Part shown: in pieces, positions 26,277 to 33,443 of the stretch
Position numbering within the stretch: the stretch's first letter is position 1
How the letters are laid out: each line of letters opens with the position of its first letter
NCBI GenBank assembly: GCA_023666965.1
Contig: JAMPAZ010000001.1
Location: 783,632 to 841,083, forward strand
DNA length: 57,452 nucleotides
Direction of reading: 5' to 3'
Source: Muribaculum sp.
GTDB taxonomy: Bacteria > Bacteroidota > Bacteroidia > Bacteroidales > Muribaculaceae
Notes under the pieces: generated by a model
The model's database searches: none
Seen by the model: only the letters and a program-made list of their open reading frames with translations
Told to the model about the DNA's origin: nothing
Program-made: the position numbers and the translations under genes

Positions 26277-26306
26277 CACATAATGTTAACCCAACGGCAG
26301 TAGATT

Positions 26307-26591
26307 ATGCAACGACCTAACTATACATTTCCGAGCTGGAAGAAAACGTGCGGATTCGTCATCTTAGGCGTGATGATTCTTTCGACAATATTGGTACCCT
26401 CCACTTACGTTCTCTGGGTTAACGGCGTGTGCATATTGGCGCTACTGTTGCTGTTTTATCCGATAATCCCCGAGTCGTTCCGTCAGGGGTGCAATAGTTT
26501 CGGCTATGCGTTGATAGCTCTGTGCATATTCGCCCTGCTGATTGTCGGAGGCGGACTGCTGTTTCAGCTATGCGTCAAGCCCGTCTACTGA
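26307..26591 (+). CDS. Small membrane protein of unknown function
   Basis: 94 residues with two or three hydrophobic helices (FVILGVMILSTILVPSTYVL, VNGVCILALLLLFYPII, ALIALCIFALLIVGGGLLF). No family recognised. Base composition is closer to the core genome than the two genes before it. It ends 38 bp before the recO promoter. Confidence 0.65.
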   Translation: MQRPNYTFPSWKKTCGFVILGVMILSTILVPSTYVLWVNGVCILALLLLFYPIIPESFRQGCNSFGYALIALCIFALLIVGGGLLFQLCVKPVY

Positions 26592-26629
26592 CCGATTTTA
26601 TTATAACAAGCGCTTTTGAGGATATTTGG

Positions 26630-26660
26630 TTGCCGTCACGAAATTAATTCCGTAATTTTG
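26630..26660 (+). promoter_or_regulatory. Promoter upstream of recO
   Basis: TTG 26630-26632 and TAATTTTG 26653-26660 with exactly 20 bp between, a full consensus match. The palindrome at 26716-26736 lies in the resulting leader. Confidence 0.7.
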
Positions 26661-26715
26661 TGGCGGCAATCATTTAGAATGACAGAAAAAGGTAATGATA
26701 TCAATCAAAACGTAG

Positions 26716-26736
26716 GGACGCACGGCTCGTGCGTCC
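26716..26736. repeat. Dispersed palindrome, copy 2
   Basis: Full copy, inverted relative to 1267-1287, preceded by GTA. It ends 16 bp before the recO start codon, inside its leader. Confidence 0.7.
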
Positions 26737-26752
26737 AGATTTTCTTTTTAGG

Positions 26753-27478
26753 ATGCTGACTTCAACTGACTGCATAGCGCTCAGGACGGTCAAGTATAAC
26801 GACCGGCACAACATTCTGACGGTCTATACCCGTCAGCGGGGCCGTATGTCGCTGCTGATCGGAGCCGGAAATTCGCGCGAGGCTAACCGCCGCAGGGCCG
26901 TCACTATGCCGTTGAGCTTGATTAACTGCATCGTAGACCTGCGCAACGACCGCGACATCCCCTCAATCAGGGAGATTAGGGTGACACGCCAATTGTCCGG
27001 ACTCCATGCCGACCCGGCTAAGATGGCTATGGGGATGTTTCTGTCGGAGATACTGGGCATAGTGCTGTCGGAGGGCGACCGCGACGACATTCTCTATACC
27101 TTTTTGGCCGAGAGTATAGCCGAGCTTAGCGACATCCGGCGCGGAGCGGCCAACTTTCACCTGGCGTTCCTCTACCGGTTGGGTTACTTCTTAGGCATCC
27201 AGCCTGACACGTCGGGCTACCGCGAAGGACGCGTGTTTGACTTAGTCGATGCCGTTTTCCGCGATGCGCCCCCGCTCCACGGACGCTACCTTGAAGCCTC
27301 TGAGGCTAAAGCACTTGTCATGCTGTCGCGGATGACTTTCGACAACATGCACCTATACCGCTACAACCGCGAACAGCGTCACCGTATCATGTCGGTCATC
27401 CTCGACTATTATTCACTTCACTATGCCTCGCTGTCGTCGTTAAACTCACTCGAAGTGTTGCGCCGACTTTTCGACTGA
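26753..27478 (+). CDS. recO: DNA repair protein RecO
   Basis: Product of 241 residues from ATG 26753; an earlier in-frame GTG lies inside the palindromic repeat and is rejected. The N-terminal OB fold has DCIALRTVKYNDRHNILTVYTRQRGRMSLLIGAG; the C-terminal helical part has HLAFLYRLGYFLGIQPD. No CxxC zinc site, unlike many RecO proteins. It loads RecA at gaps together with RecR. Confidence 0.9.
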   Translation: MLTSTDCIALRTVKYNDRHNILTVYTRQRGRMSLLIGAGNSREANRRRAVTMPLSLINCIVDLRNDRDIPSIREIRVTRQLSGLHADPAKMAMGMFLSEILGIVLSEGDRDDILYTFLAESIAELSDIRRGAANFHLAFLYRLGYFLGIQPDTSGYREGRVFDLVDAVFRDAPPLHGRYLEASEAKALVMLSRMTFDNMHLYRYNREQRHRIMSVILDYYSLHYASLSSLNSLEVLRRLFD

Positions 27479-27506
27479 AATATGTCGATTATCAGGAATT
27501 TTTGTT

Positions 27507-27514
27507 TAACTTTG
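27507..27514 (+). promoter_or_regulatory. Promoter -7 box of tRNA-Arg
   Basis: TAACTTTG, 28 bp before the tRNA. Same box sequence as at the tRNA-Gln gene. Confidence 0.6.
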
Positions 27515-27542
27515 TCGGCAGAATGACTTGCTCAAGCCATCC

Positions 27543-27614
27543 GGCCCGGTAGTTCAACGGATAGAATAGAGGTTTCCTAAACCTTAGATAGCGGTTCGAT
27601 TCCGCTCCGGGCTA
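27543..27614 (+). tRNA. tRNA-Arg (anticodon CCU)
   Basis: All four arms fold: acceptor GGCCCGG/CCGGGCT (first pair G-U), D-arm GTTC/GAAT, anticodon stem GAGGT/ACCTT with loop TTCCTAA giving CCT, T-arm AGCGG/CCGCT. Discriminator A, CCA not encoded. 72 nt. Confidence 0.95.
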
Positions 27615-27650
27615 CATTCTTAACCACAAAATTTAACCATCATCCCCACC

Positions 27651-28694
27651 ATGACACTTTTCAAAAAAATCTTTTTCGCATCAGTTGCCGGCTTGGCATT
27701 ATCAGGAGCCGCAGGATGCCAATCGGGAGCCAAGTCCACTGCCGAAGTATCGGTCGTGGAAACCGACACCGTTCCCGTGGCCTATCTGTTCACCTACTTC
27801 ACAGGCAACCACATCTCGCAGGAAGCCGTATGCTACGGCATCAGCCTCGACGGCTACAACTTCTACGCCCTTAACGACAACAAGCCCGTAATCGACTCAA
27901 AAGTAATCAGTTCTACCGGTGGCGTGCGCGACCCGCACATCCTACGCGGAGTAGACGGCGACGACAACTTCTATATGGTGCTTACCGACATGGTGTCGGC
28001 CAACGGCTGGAGTTCCAACCGTGCCATGGTTATGCTCAAAAGCCCCGACCTCATCAATTGGGACCACTCCGTCATCAATATGCAGAAGAAATATGAAGGT
28101 CAGGAAAATCTGAAACGCGTATGGGCCCCACAGACCATCTACGACGCCAAAGCGGACAAATATATGGTCTATTGGTCGATGCAGTACGGCGACGGACCCG
28201 ACGTGATATATTACGCATACGCCAATCCCGACTTCACCGATATCGAGGGTGAGCCGAAGCCACTTTTCATTCCCGAAAACCAGTTGTCATGTATCGACGG
28301 TGACATAGTCTACAAGGACGGAACTTACCATCTGTTCTACAAGACCGAAGGCCACGGCAACGGAATCAAGACTGCCACCACCGACGACCTTACTTCCGGC
28401 AATTGGGTGGAAGATCCCGACTATAAACAGCAAACTACCGACGCTGTCGAAGGTGCAGGCACATTCAAACTAATCGGACAAGACAAGTATATACTTATGT
28501 ATGATGTCTACACCAACGGCCGTTACGACTTCACCGAAACTACCGACCTTAAGAACTTTACCAAGGTTGAAGAGCCGGTCAGCATGGACTTCCATCCGCG
28601 CCACGGCACAGTTATCCCGATAACTAAGACCGAGCTCGACCGCTTGACAAAGGCGTACGGCACTCCCGAAGCTATGAAAGACAAAATCAAATAA
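27651..28694 (+). CDS. GH43-like lipoprotein glycosidase
   Basis: Product of 347 residues. Lipoprotein signal ending SGAAGC. It has the five-bladed propeller features of GH43-type enzymes: catalytic base Asp94 in RDPHILR, the pKa-tuning Asp in CIDGDIVYKDG and the general acid Glu in VEGAGTFKL. Such enzymes remove arabinose or xylose side chains. All three acids are present, so it should be active. It starts 36 bp after tRNA-Arg, is not near other polysaccharide genes, and is followed 7 bp later by bcp. Confidence 0.85.
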   Translation: MTLFKKIFFASVAGLALSGAAGCQSGAKSTAEVSVVETDTVPVAYLFTYFTGNHISQEAVCYGISLDGYNFYALNDNKPVIDSKVISSTGGVRDPHILRGVDGDDNFYMVLTDMVSANGWSSNRAMVMLKSPDLINWDHSVINMQKKYEGQENLKRVWAPQTIYDAKADKYMVYWSMQYGDGPDVIYYAYANPDFTDIEGEPKPLFIPENQLSCIDGDIVYKDGTYHLFYKTEGHGNGIKTATTDDLTSGNWVEDPDYKQQTTDAVEGAGTFKLIGQDKYILMYDVYTNGRYDFTETTDLKNFTKVEEPVSMDFHPRHGTVIPITKTELDRLTKAYGTPEAMKDKIK

Positions 28695-28701
28695 ATCCAC
28701 G

Positions 28702-29163
28702 ATGATGAACGTTGGCGATAAGGTTCAAGACCTGCTCGGCCTTGACCAAAACGGGAAAGAACTGCGCAGGAGCGACTTCCCCGGCAAAAACATAGCCCTG
28801 TATTTCTACCCCAAGGACAGCACCAGCGGATGCACGGCGCAAGCCTGCAATCTCCGCGACAACTACCACTCGCTGATAGCCGCCGGCTATCAAGTAATCG
28901 GCGTGAGTGTCGACACCGAGAAGAGCCATCAAAAATTTATCGAAAAGAATGCGCTGCCCTTCCCTCTGATTGCCGACACCGACCACAAATTAGTTGAGCA
29001 GTTCGGAGTCTGGGGCGAAAAGTCGATGTACGGACGCAAAGACATGGGCACATTCCGTACCACCTTCATCATCGCCCCCGATGGCACGGTAACGCGAATA
29101 ATCACACCTAAAGAGGTCAAGACCAAAGACCACGCGGAGCAAATCCTCAACGGAAAGCCATAA
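28702..29163 (+). CDS. bcp: Thioredoxin-dependent thiol peroxidase (Bcp/PrxQ)
   Basis: Product of 153 residues. The peroxiredoxin site FYPKDSTSGCTAQACNLRD carries peroxidatic Cys44 and a resolving Cys49 five residues on, the PrxQ/Bcp arrangement. It reduces hydroperoxides using thioredoxin in the cytoplasm. The start may be either of the two adjacent ATG codons (28702 or 28705). A strong hairpin follows. Confidence 0.95.
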   Translation: MMNVGDKVQDLLGLDQNGKELRRSDFPGKNIALYFYPKDSTSGCTAQACNLRDNYHSLIAAGYQVIGVSVDTEKSHQKFIEKNALPFPLIADTDHKLVEQFGVWGEKSMYGRKDMGTFRTTFIIAPDGTVTRIITPKEVKTKDHAEQILNGKP

Positions 29164-29187
29164 CCGGTAGCCGAACAAAAAAATCGT

Positions 29188-29234
29188 ATCGGGCTTGTGA
29201 ATTTTTTCGGAAAAATTTGCAAGTCCGATTTTTT
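29188..29234 (+). terminator. Terminator after bcp
   Basis: ATCGGGCTTG (29188-29197) pairs with CAAGTCCGAT (29220-29229), with a second small A/T hairpin in the loop and a T run to 29234. Confidence 0.7.
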
Positions 29235-29312
29235 AGACACACCTTTGCAGTGATGTAGCTAAGTACACTACAGCAAAACAACGATAGTTTCAAAACTTAA
29301 AACATAACTGAA

Positions 29313-30194
29313 ATGAAAAAATTAACTCTACTCATCGCAGCCGCAATCACGGCTCTTGCAGGAAACGCCCAACTTCTATGGAAGGTCGAAGGCAATGGAG
29401 CAAAGGAAGCATCTTACATCTTCGGAACTCACCATATTGCCCCAGTCACTCTGCTCGAAACCACTCCCGGACTCGCCGACGCGCTTAGCGGTGCCGACGT
29501 TGTCTACGGCGAAATAGACATGCAGTCGGCAGCCGACCCGGTCAAAACCCAGCAACTGATGATGCAACTGGCCATGGCACCCTCCGACAGCACCATGACC
29601 AAATTGATGACCCAAGCGCAGATCGATTCCGTCAACGCCGTGCTGGCGAAATACACACAGGGAGCCCTCACCGTAGAGCAGATGGATATAATGAAGCCGT
29701 CGCTGCTCGCCACCCAAATCGGCGTGATGCAGACCATGACGGCATTTCCCGACTTCACCGGACAAGACCAACTCGACAATACCGTCCAGGTGAAGGCCCG
29801 CGAACTCGGCAGGCAAGTCAAAGGCTTCGAGACTCTGGAATTCCAGACCAAAATGCTCCTCGACGAGCCCATTGCCGACCAAATCGAAGGACTTATGCAG
29901 TCCGTTCGCAAAGACGACATTGCAGTTAAAAAGGCCCAGGAATTAGCCATGGCTTATCTGCTTGGCAATCTCGAGTCAGTAGAGGCCCTTATGTTTGACC
30001 CTGAAGTGGGCATGGACGAGAAAGAAGCCGAGCGACTTATCTACTCGCGCAACGCCGATTGGGTAGAACAGATGGTTCCGGCCATGGCCGCAGATAAACT
30101 CTTCGTAGCGGTCGGGTGCGGACATCTCGTAGGCGAGAAGGGCCTCATCGAGTTGCTCCGCAAAGCCGGCTACACCGTGACTCCCGTAAAATAA
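29313..30194 (+). CDS. TraB/GumN family exported protein
   Basis: Product of 293 residues with a signal peptide (to AGNAQ). Family landmarks are ASYIFGTHHI near the N-terminus (GxxH motif), a conserved acidic VVYGEIDM and the C-terminal VGCGHLVGEKGLIELLRKAG. The fold is related to erythromycin esterase and Tiki-type metalloproteases. Its activity in gut bacteria is not established. Single gene after a terminator. Confidence 0.88.
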   Translation: MKKLTLLIAAAITALAGNAQLLWKVEGNGAKEASYIFGTHHIAPVTLLETTPGLADALSGADVVYGEIDMQSAADPVKTQQLMMQLAMAPSDSTMTKLMTQAQIDSVNAVLAKYTQGALTVEQMDIMKPSLLATQIGVMQTMTAFPDFTGQDQLDNTVQVKARELGRQVKGFETLEFQTKMLLDEPIADQIEGLMQSVRKDDIAVKKAQELAMAYLLGNLESVEALMFDPEVGMDEKEAERLIYSRNADWVEQMVPAMAADKLFVAVGCGHLVGEKGLIELLRKAGYTVTPVK

Positions 30195-30224
30195 TTCACT
30201 TACATACTGATAATTACTTCTTCT

Positions 30225-31082
30225 ATGATTAAGCTGGACAATTTATCGTTTGGCTACTTCAAGTGGGCAGAGGCGTTGACCAATGTCTCTGCCTGCATCG
30301 GGAGTGGCATCCATCTCTTGCTTGGCGAAAACGGAGCCGGAAAGACTACCCTGCTCCACATCATAGCCGGATTGCTACGCCCCGGCTCGGGAGAGTGCCT
30401 TTACGACGGCACCAACGTAGCCGAGAGGATACCCTCGGTAATGAGCCGAATATTTTTTCTTGGCGAAAGCATGAATTTTCCGGACGACACCATTAACAAA
30501 ATGGCCAAAATCCACGCGCCATTCTACCCTGCATTCGACAGCGAGATGCTTCGCGAAAACTTAAGTCAATTCGGGTTTACCGGCAACGAATCGCTCCGGA
30601 GCCTGTCGCTCGGCAACCGCAAAAAAGCCCAATTGGCATACGCCCTGTCACTGAGGGCCGACGTGCTGCTACTCGACGAGCCGACCAACGGCCTCGACAT
30701 CACTGCCCGGCAGACGCTTCAGTCGATGATCATAAGATGCGTGGGCGAAACGCAGACCGTGATTATCTCGACCCACACCGTATCGGAGCTGCAGGGACTT
30801 TACGACGGCATAATCATGCTCTCGAAAGGCCGGCTGATTCTATCGATGCCTACCTACGAAATCATCTCGAAGCTCACATTCAAGACTTCTCCCATGCCTC
30901 CCGTTAGATTTCTTTTCAAAGAACTGCGCATGGGGCTTAACCACTACATTTGCGCCCGCGGCGAGTCGGAAGAGGAGACCGCACTCAACTACACCCTGCT
31001 TTACAACGCGCTTCTTAGTCCGCAACGCGACATTATTATCCAACAATTAACGAAAGAAACTCCATCATGGACAGCACAATAA
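30225..31082 (+). CDS. ABC transporter ATP-binding protein (YtrB-like)
   Basis: Product of 285 residues. Walker A is GENGAGKTT and Walker B is VLLLDEPTNGLD, with H-loop IISTHTVSEL. The signature motif reads SLSLGNRKK, departing from LSGGQ, as often seen in this exporter subgroup. It overlaps the permease gene by 16 bp. The set ATPase, permease and GntR regulator recalls the ytr operon of Gram-positive bacteria, which responds to cell-wall stress; here the regulator gene comes last. Confidence 0.92.
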   Translation: MIKLDNLSFGYFKWAEALTNVSACIGSGIHLLLGENGAGKTTLLHIIAGLLRPGSGECLYDGTNVAERIPSVMSRIFFLGESMNFPDDTINKMAKIHAPFYPAFDSEMLRENLSQFGFTGNESLRSLSLGNRKKAQLAYALSLRADVLLLDEPTNGLDITARQTLQSMIIRCVGETQTVIISTHTVSELQGLYDGIIMLSKGRLILSMPTYEIISKLTFKTSPMPPVRFLFKELRMGLNHYICARGESEEETALNYTLLYNALLSPQRDIIIQQLTKETPSWTAQ

Positions 31083-31882
31083 ACTTCGACAGTTTTTCCT
31101 GCCGGCGAGCAGCCATGGTAGGCCGGTTCTATCTGCCACGCCTGAAATGGCAACTAATAGCCTACCCTATAGCGTCAGTGTGCCTATCTCTCTTATTCTC
31201 TGTATTTATAAAGATTGAGTTGCCCGCGCTCGTAATAGCTCCCTTATCGTCAATCTTAAGCTACATGGTCTATCTGGGTCCGCTGTTCTTCTTAGTCATG
31301 GCTGCGCGCGAAGTCGAGACCTCCCTGCCGGCCACAGCCGGAGAGAAGGCATCCTTTATGATCATGTACTCAATGATAGTCATCCCGCTATTGGTTTACG
31401 GGCCGCTATGGATCGTACAAATAATGATGTTCGGCACAATTGCACCGACCGACGAGATAATGCGCCATCTTATGCCCCCAAATGCCGCTGACATCGACTG
31501 GACCCCGATTGCGCGATGGAGCTTAAAAAGTATTCCCGTCAATCTTCTTAGCGCGTTTGCAGCCATTCTTACTTGTCTGTATGCAGTGGTTAGCTTAAAG
31601 CGCAATCGTATTGTTCTATCGGTAGTGTACGTCATTGTGTACCAGATTGTCGTAGTCATCGCGGCATCTGTTTTCGCCGGCATCAAAATAACCCGCTCAG
31701 GCATTTTTCAGGAAATCGCTTCCGCTAAACTGACCACTCCAGATGCCGTTACGGAGGAGATTACGGCGGTTATGACGGACATTATGCCGGGCATGATGTG
31801 GCTTATGGGCGGAGTGTCACTCACAGTCTGCATAGCGATGACATATCTTATCTACCGTAGCATCAAAAGATTCCAAGTGTAA
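31067..31882 (+). CDS. ABC transporter permease component
   Basis: Product of 271 residues with six or so hydrophobic segments (around residues 28-48, 58-85, 95-125, 155-175, 180-205, 240-262). It starts inside the end of the ATPase gene and ends 5 bp before the regulator gene. No close family assignment; its partner is clearly the preceding ATPase. The substrate is unknown. Confidence 0.8.
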   Translation: MDSTINFDSFSCRRAAMVGRFYLPRLKWQLIAYPIASVCLSLLFSVFIKIELPALVIAPLSSILSYMVYLGPLFFLVMAAREVETSLPATAGEKASFMIMYSMIVIPLLVYGPLWIVQIMMFGTIAPTDEIMRHLMPPNAADIDWTPIARWSLKSIPVNLLSAFAAILTCLYAVVSLKRNRIVLSVVYVIVYQIVVVIAASVFAGIKITRSGIFQEIASAKLTTPDAVTEEITAVMTDIMPGMMWLMGGVSLTVCIAMTYLIYRSIKRFQV

Positions 31883-31887
31883 AGTCT

Positions 31888-32253
31888 ATGGATTTCTCTG
31901 AAAATAAACCCATATATAAACAGATAATCGACTACTGCTACATGCAGATAATCACCGACGAGTGGATTGCCGACGGCCGTATGCCCTCGATCAAGGAACT
32001 CTCGGTGGCTATGTCGGTCAATAACCGCACCGTTCTTAAAGCATCCGAAGATATGCAAGCTGAAAATGTCATCTACCAAAAGCGCGGGTTGGGCTACTTC
32101 GTATCCCCCGATGCCAAGGCCAACATCAACCGCGTGAAGCGTGAAGAATTCTTCGCCACTACCCTGCCCGAATTTCTCAGAGAAATGACCACTGCAGGCA
32201 TACGCCCTGATGAACTCATTCAATTATTGTCAAATCAAATTAACAATATTTAG
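31888..32253 (+). CDS. GntR family regulator, YtrA type
   Basis: Product of 121 residues. A winged helix-turn-helix at the N-terminus (KPIYKQIIDYCYMQIITDEW, RMPSIKELSVAMSVNNRTVL, YQKRGLGYFVSPDA) is followed by only about 45 residues, too short for an effector domain, as in YtrA. It probably represses the ABC operon it belongs to. It ends 32 bp before a perfect 12-bp inverted repeat (32285-32320) in front of the next locus, which could be a binding site. Confidence 0.88.
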   Translation: MDFSENKPIYKQIIDYCYMQIITDEWIADGRMPSIKELSVAMSVNNRTVLKASEDMQAENVIYQKRGLGYFVSPDAKANINRVKREEFFATTLPEFLREMTTAGIRPDELIQLLSNQINNI

Positions 32254-32284
32254 CGCTTCAGAAAGAGGATAATTTCCACCTTAT

Positions 32285-32320
32285 TAGGTATATTTGTGCG
32301 ATAAAGTGCAAATATACCTA
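32285..32320 (+). promoter_or_regulatory. Palindrome overlapping a -7 box, possible operator
   Basis: TAGGTATATTTG (32285-32296) and CAAATATACCTA (32309-32320) are perfect inverted copies 12 bp apart. The first arm contains TATATTTG (32289-32296), a consensus -7 box pointing at the secreted-protein locus 43 bp on. The second arm covers the expected transcription start. A bound dimer would block the promoter. The palindrome also makes a -7 box on the other strand. Confidence 0.5.
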
Positions 32321-32338
32321 TTTTAACATTTATTTTTT

Positions 32339-32968
32339 ATGATTAAGCCAATCATATTATTTGCCACGCTGATTGTGTCAATAATGACCATGAATGCACA
32401 AATCGGCTACCAAGTGGCCGTAATGGACCAGGCCACAGGAAAGCCGAAAGCCAATAAAGAAGTATCAGTCCAGGTAGAACTGATGAATAATGATGGAGGT
32501 GTAGTCGCATCCACCGTACAAACAGCCACGACTAATGACTTCGGAGTCGTATCTGTTCAAGTAGGGAGCTCTTCGACATTCGACAATATAGACTGGTCGA
32601 AACTCCCGCTATGGGTATCGGCCACAGTCGACGGAGTAAATGTCGGAAAGACACAGGTGCTGACAGTTCCCGTGGCCGAATATACCAAGCACTATGGCAA
32701 ACTTACCCCGCAACTTCTATCCTCAAAGAAATGGACTATGTCCGACGGATACGGCGGGGCCGGCAGCTTAACCTTTACCTCCAACGGCAACATGACACGA
32801 ACGTATTCCTCAGAGGGGGGAACTGAGTCAGTATCCGGCTCATACGAGATAGTGGGCGACATGATTATTCAGAGGTACTCAGGAGAAGCAAACAATGGAG
32901 CCGCCTACATATACATGCCAGAGCGCAATGCTATATTTGCCATATATGAAGCATATTTTTACAAATAA
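32339..32968 (+). CDS. Secreted two-domain protein, paralogue 1
   Basis: Product of 209 residues. Signal peptide to MNAQ. Residues about 20-118 (IGYQVAVMDQATGKPKANK, TNDFGVVSVQVG, WVSATVDGVNVGKTQVLTVP) match the beta-sandwich that begins many Bacteroidota surface proteins, usually written FxYQAVxRDxxG ... SVPYALYAK. Residues about 125-209 look like a small lipocalin-type barrel (KWTMSDGYG, SLTFTSNGN, SGSYEIVGDMI). Its first domain is almost identical to that of the gene at 35333. Function unknown. First gene of a four-gene unit. Confidence 0.75.
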   Translation: MIKPIILFATLIVSIMTMNAQIGYQVAVMDQATGKPKANKEVSVQVELMNNDGGVVASTVQTATTNDFGVVSVQVGSSSTFDNIDWSKLPLWVSATVDGVNVGKTQVLTVPVAEYTKHYGKLTPQLLSSKKWTMSDGYGGAGSLTFTSNGNMTRTYSSEGGTESVSGSYEIVGDMIIQRYSGEANNGAAYIYMPERNAIFAIYEAYFYK

Positions 32969-32972
32969 TTAT

Positions 32973-33443
32973 ATGAATATACGAAAGTTATTTGCCGCTA
33001 TCGGAATTTTGGCCATTGCTATGCCGGTATGCGCAGACGAGACTCCAACAGCGTTGATAATAAGCATGACAGACGGCAACAGGCAGACAGTGGAATTGTC
33101 TGAATGCCCGGTGGTAAAAATAGAAGGAGAGAACCTCGTTGTCAAGGGTTCCGGGACAGAAATCAATCTCGAACTTAACAAAGTCAAAGACTTTACATAC
33201 GGCTCGGCGAGCGGAATCACCGTACCCGGGTCATCGGACACTTTTGTCCGCCAAGGCGATAATCTCATCGTCAGTTCCGACGGGCAACCGTTAGACGTGG
33301 TGCTTACATCGGTAAACGGTATCATCCTGAAAGCACAGACAGTAGCCTCCGGAGAGTCGCTGACTTTGTCGTTGACCGACTTAGTGACTGGAGTTTATAT
33401 AGTTACAGTCAACGGTGTGTCATCTAAAATTGTTAAGCGATGA
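32973..33443 (+). CDS. Secreted protein with C-terminal sorting-type tail
   Basis: Product of 156 residues from ATG 32973, which starts the signal peptide (MNIRKLFAAIGILAIAMPVCA). The C-terminus LVTGVYIVTVNGVSSKIVKR is the same class of sorting tail as at 244-309. In between is a short beta-rich part with repeated DGxxxxVxL/VVL strands. It starts 4 bp after the preceding stop and its stop overlaps the next start (ATGA). No enzymatic motif seen. Confidence 0.75.
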   Translation: MNIRKLFAAIGILAIAMPVCADETPTALIISMTDGNRQTVELSECPVVKIEGENLVVKGSGTEINLELNKVKDFTYGSASGITVPGSSDTFVRQGDNLIVSSDGQPLDVVLTSVNGIILKAQTVASGESLTLSLTDLVTGVYIVTVNGVSSKIVKR

